Shown piece after piece: positions 1-5,741 of a stretch of DNA of 5,741 bases. The stretch spans positions 1 through 5,741 of the forward strand of contig JBDSEG010000256.1 of assembly GCA_039920165.1 (NCBI GenBank), given 5' to 3'. Position 1 is the stretch's first letter; each line of letters starts with the position of its first letter. The notes below the pieces were generated by a model. It was given only the letters and a program-made list of their open reading frames with translations, did no database searches and was not told the DNA's origin. The stretch is from JBDSEG01 sp039920165 (GTDB taxonomy: Bacteria > Pseudomonadota > Gammaproteobacteria > Burkholderiales > Burkholderiaceae_C). The translations under genes were made by a program, and so were the position numbers.

Positions 1-2255
1 CTCAGCACCTCGGTCTGCGCCTGGCCGAGCAGCAGGTTGGCGGCGTCGTATTTGGCGAACACTTCGTAGAACAGCGAGCTCGACGCCTGCAACTGGCGCG
101 CGCTCTTGGGCTGCCCCGGAAAGCCGCTGAAGACGAGCCCGGCGACGCGCGCGATCTCGCGAAAGCGGCGCCGCGCGAGCTCGGTCGAATTCAGGCTCGC
201 GAGCACGTCCGGCAGCAGATCGTCGGCACCGAAGAGCGTCTTGTCGACGAGGCCTGCATGTCCGACCGGCAGCGCGCTCAGCAGCTCGAACCCATAGTCG
301 TTGATCGAGATGCTGAAGGTGTTCGGGGCATCGCGCGCAAGCCGCCAGGCCAGCAGGCTCGCCAGGCCGATGTGCGCGGCGCGCCCCGCGAACGGGTATA
401 TGAAAAGGTGCTGGCCTTCCTTGGAGACCAGTCGCTCGATCAGCAGCGTCTGCGGCGACGGCAGGCGCGACAGCTTGAGTTGGGTCTCGAGCATCGGCCG
501 CGCCGCCTCGATCTCGGGATCGGTCGTCGGTTCGCCCTGTGCAAACCGCGCCAGCACGTCGAGCACGGCATCGGCGAGTTCGCTCGACAGCGGCATCTTC
601 GCGCCGGCCCAGCTCGTCACGCGGCCTTTGGTCTTCTCGGCCCGCTTGACATACGCGGTCATATCCTGGGTACGCACGTACTCGAGCAGCCGGCCCGCGA
701 AGACGAAGCAGTCGCCGGCGCGCAGGCGCGCGATGAAACCCTCCTCGACGCTGCCGATGCGCCCGCCCGACAGCCACGCCACGTTCATAGACGAATCGCT
801 GACGATGGTGCCGACCTGCAACCGGTGGCGGCGCGCGATGCCGCGGTCGGGCACGCGGTACCGGCCCTCGACGAGGGCGACGCGGTGGTATTCGGGATAG
901 GCGCCCAGGCTCGCGCCGCCCATCACCACGAAGTCGAGCGCCCACTGGAATTCGGCCCGGGTCAGTTCGCGGTAGGCATGCGCGCTGCGCAGTTCGGCAT
1001 ACAGCGCATCGGCCTCGAAGCCGCCGCCGAGCGCGACCGTGACCAAGTGCTGCACCAGCACGTCTAGCGGTTTCTCGGGCGTCGCGCGCTTCTCGATCCG
1101 CCCGGCCTGCGCGGCGTGGCGCGCCGCTGCCGCCTCGACGAGTTCGAGCGTATTCGTCGGCACCAGCGTGATCCGGCTCGCGCGCCCCGGGGCGTGGCCG
1201 CTGCGCCCGGCGCGCTGCAAGAGGCGCGCGACGCCCTTGGCCGAGCCGATCTGCAGCACGCGCTCGACCGGCAGGAAGTCCACGCCGAGGTCGAGCGACG
1301 AGGTCGCGACAACCGCCTTCAGCCGCCCCTCCTTCAAGCCGAGCTCGACCCAGTTGCGCGTCGCCTTGTCGAGCGAGCCATGGTGCAGCGCGACGAGGCC
1401 AGCCCACTCGGGGCGCTCCTGCAGCAGCAGCTGATACCAGATCTCGGCCTGCGAGCGCATATTCACGAAGACGAGCGTCGATGCCGATTTCTCGATCTCG
1501 TCGACGACCGGCTTCTGCATCTGCTTGCCGAGATGCCCGCCCCACGAGAAGCGGCCGGGGTTGTCGGGCAACAAGGTATCGATGACGAGCGTCTTCTCGA
1601 CCTTGCCCTGCACCAGCGTGCCGTCGGCGTGGCCGAGCAGCACGTCCATCGCCTCGCGCAGGTTGCCGAGCGTGGCACTCAGCCCCCACACCGCCAGCGC
1701 CGGATTCCAATGCCTGATGCGCGCCAGCGCGAGCTGGACCTGCACGCCGCGCTTGCTGCCCATCAGCTCGTGCCACTCGTCGACGATGACGGTGTGAATG
1801 CCTTGCAGCTCGGCGCGCGCGTTCTCGCGCGTCAGCATGAGCGACAGCGACTCGGGCGTGGTAACGAGCGCGGTCGGAAAGCGCCGGTCCTGCCGCGCGC
1901 GCTCGGCCGATGGCGTATCGCCGGTGCGCTGGCCGACGGTCCATGCAAGGCCAAGGTCCGAGAGCGGCGCCAGGGTCGCGCGCACCGTATCCGCCGCGAG
2001 CGCGCGCATCGGCGTCAGCCACAGCACGCCGAGCGGCGGCGCGACCTCGCGTCTTGTCGGCGCCGGCATCGCGCCGCGCAACAGCGCCCCGAACCACACC
2101 GCATACGTCTTGCCCGAGCCGGTGCTCGCATGCAGCACGCCGCTGCGACCTGCACGCATCGCCGCCCAGACCTCGCGCTGAAAGGCGAACGGGGTCCAGC
2201 CACGGGAAGCGAACCAAGCTGGCGGGTCGATCCCTTCGGCCTGCTCTTGGCTCAT
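1..2255 (-). CDS. Ligase-associated DEXH-box DNA-repair helicase (Lhr-like), 3' end outside window
   Basis: Superfamily 2 ATP-dependent helicase of the Lhr-like group that usually travels with an ATP-dependent DNA ligase, a nuclease and a phosphoesterase in bacterial DNA-damage operons; cytoplasmic. I translated one uninterrupted frame of 751 codons that runs off the left edge. Motifs in order: a Q-motif-like FAFQREVW at residues 23-30; Walker A ASTGSGKT at 43-50; TPMRAL at 81-86; TTPES at 132-136; DEWH (DEXH box) at 159-162; SAT (motif III) at 193-195; TSSLDLGVDF at 318-327; arginine-finger motif VI QRAGRSGH at 347-354. The roughly 400 residues that follow match the winged-helix and C-terminal region of this family (for example PLSSELADAV and LLAWRL). 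Family members are about 800 residues or a little more, so perhaps 50-80 residues are missing. The start at 2255 places the conserved WFASRGW block at residues 14-20, as in relatives, and forms an ATGA overlap with the upstream MarR gene. There is no strong Shine-Dalgarno, which suits translational coupling. All catalytic motifs are intact. Confidence 0.93.
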   Translation of the reverse strand, partial: MSQEQAEGIDPPAWFASRGWTPFAFQREVWAAMRAGRSGVLHASTGSGKTYAVWFGALLRGAMPAPTRREVAPPLGVLWLTPMRALAADTVRATLAPLSDLGLAWTVGQRTGDTPSAERARQDRRFPTALVTTPESLSLMLTRENARAELQGIHTVIVDEWHELMGSKRGVQVQLALARIRHWNPALAVWGLSATLGNLREAMDVLLGHADGTLVQGKVEKTLVIDTLLPDNPGRFSWGGHLGKQMQKPVVDEIEKSASTLVFVNMRSQAEIWYQLLLQERPEWAGLVALHHGSLDKATRNWVELGLKEGRLKAVVATSSLDLGVDFLPVERVLQIGSAKGVARLLQRAGRSGHAPGRASRITLVPTNTLELVEAAAARHAAQAGRIEKRATPEKPLDVLVQHLVTVALGGGFEADALYAELRSAHAYRELTRAEFQWALDFVVMGGASLGAYPEYHRVALVEGRYRVPDRGIARRHRLQVGTIVSDSSMNVAWLSGGRIGSVEEGFIARLRAGDCFVFAGRLLEYVRTQDMTAYVKRAEKTKGRVTSWAGAKMPLSSELADAVLDVLARFAQGEPTTDPEIEAARPMLETQLKLSRLPSPQTLLIERLVSKEGQHLFIYPFAGRAAHIGLASLLAWRLARDAPNTFSISINDYGFELLSALPVGHAGLVDKTLFGADDLLPDVLASLNSTELARRRFREIARVAGLVFSGFPGQPKSARQLQASSSLFYEVFAKYDAANLLLGQAQTEVL

Positions 2256-2839
2256 GCGCCGCAAACCGACCCCGGGGGCAGATGCCGGCGAGATCCGCCA
2301 TGACGCCGATCGGCGCGCGCCTCGACGCCATCGCCCTCGCGCTGGATCTGGCGGGCTCGTGTGGTCAGCTTGTCTAGCGCGCGTTCGAGTGCCAGGGCCT
2401 CCGCCGGATCGAGCCCCGCCATCAGGCGCCGGTTGATGGCGGCCAGCCGGGGAAACAGTTCGGAATACAGGCGCTGGCCGGACATGTTCGCCCGTACCTC
2501 GGCGCGGCGAGCGTCGGTCGAGCTTCGGGTGCGCTCCACAAGCCGCTTGTCGACCAGCGCAGTCACCCGCCGCGAAACGACGGCGCGTTCAAGCTGCACG
2601 CGTTCGGCCAGCCTCGACGGCGACATTGCGCCGCTCTCGACCAGCGCCGCCAGCACTCGCCATTCCTGGCGCGTGATTCCGAAGCCGCCTTCGCACAGCC
2701 GAATTGCCGGGGCGCCGGCAATCGAGAGCAGTACTTTCAAGCGGTAGTTCAGCAGATCGTCGTGTTCAGCGGGCTCGGCAAGCCGGCTCGTCGTCGCCAC
2801 CACCTCGCTTGGGTTGATCTGCATAGAAGTTGATTTCAT
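2252..2839 (-). CDS. MarR-family transcriptional regulator
   Basis: Predicted dimeric winged-helix DNA-binding regulator of 195 residues. The MarR core spans about residues 30-165: an N-terminal dimerisation helix, then the ITRQEWRVLAAL helix at 55-66, MSPSRLAERV at 72-81, the recognition helix LERAVVSRRVTALV at 83-96, and the wing at about 101-116 with the typical D-x-R-R signature (D109, R111, R112). The C-terminal helices at 124-165 complete the dimer interface. The last ~30 residues are an Arg/Gly-rich tail not typical of the family, ending in a TGA that overlaps the helicase start by 4 bases. Starts at 2839 and 2824 (Met6) are both possible, as neither has a clear Shine-Dalgarno; the longer is given. 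The gene is divergent from the TctC gene, the usual layout for a regulator controlling itself and its neighbour, with a palindrome between them. The effector cannot be read from the sequence; a small aromatic or carboxylic acid would fit the neighbour but is a guess. Confidence 0.9.
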   Translation of the reverse strand: MKSTSMQINPSEVVATTSRLAEPAEHDDLLNYRLKVLLSIAGAPAIRLCEGGFGITRQEWRVLAALVESGAMSPSRLAERVQLERAVVSRRVTALVDKRLVERTRSSTDARRAEVRANMSGQRLYSELFPRLAAINRRLMAGLDPAEALALERALDKLTTRARQIQREGDGVEARADRRHGGSRRHLPPGSVCGA

Positions 2840-2866
2840 GAACCGTTGACGTCGGGCCTAAAGTGA

Positions 2867-2885
2867 CTCGCACGCATTGTGCGAG
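2867..2885. promoter_or_regulatory. Candidate MarR operator: 19-bp inverted repeat
   Basis: CTCGCAC-N5-GTGCGAG, with 7-bp perfect arms and a GCATT centre. It sits in the 68-bp space between the divergent MarR and TctC starts. Size and position match MarR-family operators, which are usually 15-20 bp palindromes placed so that binding blocks both divergent promoters. A TTGACG hexamer at 2846-2851 could be a -35 for the TctC gene, but no convincing -10 lies at the right distance. A role as an mRNA hairpin in the TctC leader is an alternative. Confidence 0.55.
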
Positions 2886-2894
2886 CCGTCCCTC

Positions 2895-2899
2895 AGGAG
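2895..2899 (+). promoter_or_regulatory. Ribosome binding site of the TctC-type gene
   Basis: AGGAG ends 8 bases before the ATG at 2908. It selects this start over the upstream GTG at 2863 and puts a normal signal peptide at the N-terminus. Confidence 0.8.
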
Positions 2900-2907
2900 C
2901 ACTCACC

Positions 2908-3901
2908 ATGAACGCGAAACCGTTGCGCTGGATCTTCTTCGCCGCGGTAGCGATCGCGCCGGTCGCGGCACAACCACCGCCGGCGCCGGCGCAGGCTGCC
3001 TATCCCACTCGGCCGGTGAGCGTCGTCCTGGGACTGCCTGCCGGCGGCGGACCCGATACTGCGCTGCGCCAGATCGCCTTCCGGCTCGCGGACCGGCTTG
3101 GCCAACCGGTCGTCGTCGAAAATCGGCCCGGCGCGACCGGCACCATCGCCGCCGCCGCGGTGGCGCGCGCGGCGGCGGACGGCCACACGCTGCTGTTCGG
3201 CGTCGCCGGCAACCTGTCGATCGCGCCCGCGGCGATGAAGAGCCCGCCGTACGACCCCGTCAAATCCTTCGCGCCGGTGATCGAAGTTGCCAGCGGTCCC
3301 TATGTCTGGCTGGTCAGTCTGGCTGGTCAGGTCAGAGTTCGCGCCGCGCACCATGCGCGAGTTCATCGATTGGGCAAGACAGCGGCCCGGCGAGGCGAAC
3401 TATGCGTCACCCGGTCAGTCGAGCGCGCATCACCTGGCCACCGAGCTGATGTCCCGCAGCGCGGGTATCCGGATGCAGCACGTTCCCTTCACCGCCATCT
3501 ATCCGGCACTGCTGGGCGGCCAGGTCGATGCGATGTTCGACACCCTTCCCGGTCCGCTTGCCCATCTGGAATCGGGGCGACTGCGTGCGCTCGGCGTCAC
3601 CGGGACGAAGCGCCTGGCGGCGCTTCCCGCGGTGCCCACGTTCGCCGAACAGGGACTGAGCGACGTCGACGTGGCGTTCTACTGGGGATTTGTGGCGCCC
3701 GCAGGGGTGCCTGAATCGATCGTTGCTCGACTGAATGCGGAAATCGGCCGCATCCTTTCCGAACCTGAGATCAGGACGGTGTTCGGCAAATGGGGCATCG
3801 AGGCCGGCGGCGGAACGCCTCAGGCATTCGGCAGCCGCATCGCCAGGGATTTCGCGCGCTGGCGCGACTTCATCGCGGTGACAGGGTTGACGCTCGAATA
3901 A
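2908..3901 (+). pseudogene. TctC/Bug-family tripartite tricarboxylate transporter solute-binding protein, frameshifted
   Basis: Periplasmic binding protein of the Bordetella uptake gene (Bug/TctC) family, which captures carboxylates or related small molecules. The first frame encodes a Sec signal peptide (MNAKPLRWIFFAAVAIAPVA, likely cleaved after AQA at residue 30), then hallmarks AYPTRPV (31-37), PAGGGPDT (44-51), GQPVVVENRPGATGTIAAAAVA (65-86) and PPYDPVKSFAPV (113-124). It is native up to V136 (about base 3315). The rest of the domain continues in the +1-shifted frame: SEFAPRTMREFIDWA, GEANYASPGQSSAHHLA, VPFTAIYPALLGGQVDAMF, GRLRALGVTGTKR and WGFVAPAGVPESIVARLNAE, ending at 3901. The cause is a 13-bp tandem duplication at 3304-3329. 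Deleting one copy gives 326 residues, normal for the family. As it stands, translation would end at 3714 as a 268-residue hybrid lacking the second lobe, so function is probably lost. No TctA/TctB membrane genes are adjacent; orphan Bug genes are common in Burkholderiales. The substrate is unknown. Confidence 0.9.
3304..3329 (+). repeat. Perfect 13-bp tandem duplication causing the frameshift
   Basis: GTCTGGCTGGTCA occurs at 3304-3316 and again directly at 3317-3329. The following base also matches, so the register could shift by one. Thirteen is 3n+1, which moves the downstream frame by +1. With one copy removed, the reading becomes YVWLVRSEFAPRTMREF, which matches the usual family pattern at this site. 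Confidence 0.95.
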
Positions 3902-4042
3902 AGCCGCTGCGCTGCCCCTCGGCGCTGGGCGGCCGTGTGCTCGACGGCGCACCAAAATCCGGGACGCGTCTCGCACCGTGGGAAAGATCGAACCGCGTCC
4001 GTCGCCGCCTGGCATCGTTGCCATTCTTGCGGGTCGCTGTTC

Positions 4043-4576
4043 TCACCGAAGGCGGCGACCCAAAATCAGCCAGGCGCCGGCAGTGGCCAGCGCCAGGTAG
4101 TTGACGGCCACAAACCACGGCGTATTCCAGGCCAGCCCGTCGAACCCGGCCTGTGTGAACGGGTACAGGACCGGTGAAGGATAGAAGTCTGCCGAGTGCG
4201 TGAATACGTCGATCACGATATGCGACCACCAGCCAAGCAGCGGTATCCAGAGCGAACGCAGCGCCAGCCACGACACCGCCGTGACCGCGGCGGCGACGAC
4301 CGCGCTGTGCATCACGCAGTGCAGGTGGTGGGTCAGCAGCCCGACGGTCGGCGGCAGGGCCGGCTCGTGTCCCGGCAAGGCGACCGAATAGGCGCGAATC
4401 GCCGCGAAGCCGGCCTGCGACGACCGCGCCCAGACCGACACCGGCAGCAACTGGACGAGGTCCGGCAGCACCGCCATCGTCACGGTAAGCGCGATCGTGC
4501 GCCGCGACAGGTTCCAGCGCCGGCTCGCGAAGCCGATGCCGATGCCGGCCCACAAGCCATGCGCGAGGATGTCCAT
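4043..4576 (-). CDS. Membrane-bound metal-dependent hydrolase-like protein (YdjM/DUF457-like)
   Basis: A 177-residue polytopic inner-membrane protein. It has the pattern of the YdjM/DUF457 group, annotated as predicted membrane-bound metal-dependent hydrolases: an early MDxxxH (D2, H6), an acidic LPDLVQLLP segment (D39), a His-rich membrane stretch THHLHCVMHS (82-91, with H83, H84, H86 and H90), and the block SHIVIDVFTHSADFYPSP (118-135), where H119, D123 and H127 form an HxxxDxxxH set, followed by a conserved-looking YPF at 138-140. Hydrophobic segments lie at about 7-17, 28-45, 88-118 and 155-172. The biochemical activity of this group is not established and the assignment rests on motif pattern. 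The Shine-Dalgarno is weak. The gene lies 82 bp downstream of the SHOCT gene on the same strand, so it may be the last gene of that operon, and it is convergent with the TctC pseudogene. Confidence 0.7.
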   Translation of the reverse strand: MDILAHGLWAGIGIGFASRRWNLSRRTIALTVTMAVLPDLVQLLPVSVWARSSQAGFAAIRAYSVALPGHEPALPPTVGLLTHHLHCVMHSAVVAAAVTAVSWLALRSLWIPLLGWWSHIVIDVFTHSADFYPSPVLYPFTQAGFDGLAWNTPWFVAVNYLALATAGAWLILGRRLR

Positions 4577-4658
4577 CGTTCGCGATCTTGCCCGGATCAG
4601 CCAGGCTCAGGTGCCCACCGAGATTCGAATTCGGCCAATCGCCGTTCGCCCGGGTTGC

Positions 4659-4895
4659 TCAGAGGGCCCGACCCCCATCGCGGTCGAGCAGGACCTTGCG
4701 CTGCTCGTATTCAGCCGGCGAGAGGTCGCCGCTGGCCAGACGCCGCTGCAGCACGTCGAGCGGTGACTCGCGCGGCCGGTCGCCCCGGGATCCGAAGTGG
4801 CCTCGGCCGATGAACAGGAAGGCCACCACGATGACCAGCCAGAACATCCACCACAGGCCGTGCATCCCGATCATATAGCCGCCGTCATGAAACAT
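4659..4895 (-). CDS. SHOCT-domain small membrane protein
   Basis: A 78-residue protein with one transmembrane helix (about residues 12-30, rich in Trp, Phe, Val and Leu) preceded by a short His/Gly/Met-containing N-terminus. A charged linker leads to a C-terminal SHOCT domain at about 44-71 (SPLDVLQRRLASGDLSPAEY, then EQRKVLL), which fits the family pattern of a short helix, 'G-x-L/I-x-x-x-E-Y' and a second helix. SHOCT is thought to mediate oligomerisation, but its function is not firmly known. The start at 4895 is chosen over an in-frame start at 4928 because a perfect AGGAGG lies 5 bases upstream and the shorter protein begins directly at the membrane segment. The first 11 bases overlap the end of the DUF302 gene, so the two are almost certainly co-transcribed and probably translationally coupled. 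Confidence 0.88.
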   Translation of the reverse strand: MFHDGGYMIGMHGLWWMFWLVIVVAFLFIGRGHFGSRGDRPRESPLDVLQRRLASGDLSPAEYEQRKVLLDRDGGRAL

Positions 4896-5367
4896 TCGAC
4901 CCTCCTGGGGGCTTCGCGCCGCCGCCATCGGCTTCAGTCAGCGAGGCGCGCACACGCTCGAGGCGACTGCGGACTTCCGCCGCGACCCGGGCCACGGCCG
5001 GGTCGTCGGTCATCTGCATCACGGCCACCGGATCCATGAAACCCACGGTCTGCCTGCCATCGGACTCCTGTCGAACGATCACATTGCAGGGCAGCAGCAG
5101 TCCGATATCGGGCTGTGCCGTGAGCGCGCGGTGCGCTAGAGGCGGGTTGCAGGCGCCCAGGATGCGGTAAGGCGGCATGTCGATATCGAGCTTCGCCTTC
5201 ATCGTCGCTTGAACATCGATGTCGGTCAGCACGCCGAAGCCCTCGGTCTTCAAGGCCCCGGTGACGCGCGCCACCGCGTCGGCAAAAGGCATCGCGGACA
5301 GCGTGCAGTAGAAGCCGTAGGCCGCACCGGCGGACGATGCGGCGGCAGGTTCAGTACGGTCGTTCAT
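4885..5367 (-). CDS. DUF302-domain protein
   Basis: A 160-residue protein of the DUF302 family (COG3439), whose molecular function is not established. No signal peptide or membrane helix is evident, so it is probably cytoplasmic. The domain starts at about residue 17 (YGFYCTL) and carries the family's signature blocks: FGVLTDIDVQATMKAKL (44-60), YRILGACNPPLAHRAL (67-82), IGLLLPCNVIV (88-98) and FMDPVAVM (110-117). Two cysteines sit in conserved blocks, C73 in GACNPP and C94 in LLPCN, and could bind a ligand or metal (inference). The tail after residue 145 is Gly/Ala/Pro-rich and encodes the ribosome binding site of the next gene. The start is uncertain: 5367 has an AGGCGAG-like element just upstream and gives a typical short N-terminus, whereas 5403 would add 12 residues with no clear Shine-Dalgarno. 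The frame is open as far as 5535, but that would extend into the promoter. It is the first gene of an apparent FNR-controlled unit. Confidence 0.88.
   Translation of the reverse strand: MNDRTEPAAASSAGAAYGFYCTLSAMPFADAVARVTGALKTEGFGVLTDIDVQATMKAKLDIDMPPYRILGACNPPLAHRALTAQPDIGLLLPCNVIVRQESDGRQTVGFMDPVAVMQMTDDPAVARVAAEVRSRLERVRASLTEADGGGAKPPGGSNVS
4901..4906 (-). promoter_or_regulatory. Ribosome binding site of the SHOCT gene, inside the DUF302 coding end
   Basis: A perfect AGGAGG on the minus strand, 5 bases before the ATG at 4895. It is embedded in the codons for the Pro-Gly-Gly run of the DUF302 C-terminal tail, and it decides the SHOCT start. Confidence 0.85.
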
Positions 5368-5507
5368 CTCGCCTGCGGAGGGCGAACGGGCGACAGATTT
5401 CATGATGAGGTCCAGTAAAAACGGGGTGCAGCTTGTGCCGGGCAGGGTCGACCCGGATGCGCTGCGGATGATGGAAAGCGTCAGGGAATCGAGCGCGGAC
5501 GCATTCC

Positions 5508-5513
5508 ATCTTA
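5508..5513 (-). promoter_or_regulatory. Candidate -10 element of the DUF302-SHOCT promoter
   Basis: TAAGAT on the minus strand, a 4-of-6 match to TATAAT. It places the transcription start near 5500-5501, leaving a leader of roughly 100-135 bases. No good -35 is seen, as expected for a class II activator-dependent promoter where the activator site replaces it. Confidence 0.5.
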
Positions 5514-5534
5514 GGTTGCTTGCGGGCGGCATCA

Positions 5535-5548
5535 TTGATACAGATCAA
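5535..5548 (-). promoter_or_regulatory. FNR/ANR binding site upstream of the DUF302-SHOCT operon
   Basis: TTGAT-CTGT-ATCAA on the minus strand, a perfect match to the FNR/ANR consensus TTGAT-N4-ATCAA. Its centre (5541.5) lies 40.5-41.5 bp upstream of the transcription start inferred from the TAAGAT element, the standard class II position for FNR-type activators. This predicts induction of the DUF302 and SHOCT genes, and perhaps the YdjM-like gene, when oxygen is low. A CRP site is unlikely because the half-sites are TTGAT rather than TGTGA. A Dnr-type nitric-oxide regulator recognises nearly the same sequence and cannot be excluded. Confidence 0.8.
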
Positions 5549-5741
5549 GCCGGTCGGGCCGGTCGCTGCCGCGACTGCACACGCCCACCGGCATCGCCCT
5601 ACCCCGCCTTCGAGAACAAATCGCGGTCCGGCGTGCAGCGGCAGCGGCGCGGCGCCGATCGCGCGCGTCGAAGCCGATCGCGCCGGGCAGCAGTTGCGCT
5701 CGCCGGACCTGCGCTCGACGCCCGGGTTGGCCACTCGTCCC
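5549..5741. other. Unassigned right-edge stretch, no supported gene
   Basis: Very GC-rich sequence beyond the FNR site. No frame on either strand gives a recognisable protein with a credible start. From about 5640 to the edge one plus-strand frame (codons in register with 5535) keeps mostly G or C in third positions and stays open, so part of a gene continuing to the right is possible, but it has no ATG or Shine-Dalgarno here. Short direct repeats are present: GCCGGTCG at 5549 and 5558, and an 11-bp GCCGATCGCGC at 5654-5664 and 5673-5683. Confidence 0.3.

Noticed and set aside
258..2303. Long plus-strand open frames (258-1067 and 1116-2303)
   Set aside because: They lie antisense to the helicase, which is intact and motif-rich on the minus strand. 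The plus frames translate to Arg/Ala/Gln/His-rich low-complexity protein typical of antisense shadows in GC-rich genes.
2863..3714. Upstream GTG start and single-frame reading of the TctC gene as an intact 283-residue protein
   Set aside because: The AGGAG site and signal peptide place the start at 2908, and everything after about base 3316 in that frame is unrelated to the family, whereas the +1 frame matches it.
3407..4024. 205-codon minus-strand open frame antisense to the 3' part of the TctC pseudogene
   Set aside because: It has no recognisable domain and an Arg/Gly-rich composition, and the plus-strand frame there matches the TctC family throughout.
4031..4061. Stem GGGTCGC / GCGACCC near the convergent gene ends, as a possible terminator
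   Set aside because: The arms are only 7 bp with a 17-base loop, it overlaps the end of the YdjM-like gene, and no T-run follows on either strand. It does not qualify as a Rho-independent terminator.
4577..4658. Possible promoter in the gap before the YdjM-like gene
   Set aside because: A short palindrome around the EcoRI-like sequence at 4623-4633 is present, but I found no convincing -10/-35 pair or terminator, so the gap is left unannotated.
5351..5734. 127-codon minus-strand open frame upstream of DUF302
   Set aside because: It would run through the FNR site and promoter and overlap the DUF302 N-terminus in another frame. The protein is unlike any family I know.

Overview
The window is high-GC DNA (third codon positions almost all G or C) that looks like a betaproteobacterial chromosome, probably Burkholderiales. 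This is inferred from three things: a TctC/Bug-type solute-binding protein gene, a family hugely expanded in that order; a consensus FNR/ANR box; and the proteobacterial DUF302/SHOCT gene pair. No rRNA, tRNA, CRISPR array or insertion sequence was seen.

Left half, minus strand: positions 1-2255 hold nearly all of a ligase-associated DEXH-box DNA-repair helicase, whose 3' end lies outside the window. Its start codon overlaps the stop of a MarR-family regulator gene (2252-2839) in an ATGA arrangement. Divergent from the regulator, on the plus strand, is a TctC/Bug periplasmic binding-protein gene (2908-3901). It is broken by a perfect 13-bp tandem duplication at 3304-3329; removing one copy restores an ordinary 326-residue protein. 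A 19-bp perfect-arm palindrome between the divergent genes is a good candidate for the MarR operator.

Right half, minus strand: transcription appears to start near 5500 from a promoter carrying a perfect FNR/ANR box (TTGAT-N4-ATCAA) about 41 bp upstream of the inferred start, the class II activator position. It runs through a DUF302 gene, a SHOCT small membrane protein gene overlapping it by 11 bp, and after an 82-bp gap a YdjM/DUF457-like membrane protein gene that converges on the TctC pseudogene. This looks like a low-oxygen-induced group of poorly characterised envelope and small-molecule proteins. The last ~190 bases (5549-5741) contain no gene I can support.

The most useful observations are the exact lesion that inactivates the TctC gene, the FNR-class-II-driven DUF302-SHOCT unit, and a DNA-repair helicase coupled to a MarR regulator instead of to its usual ligase and nuclease partners.
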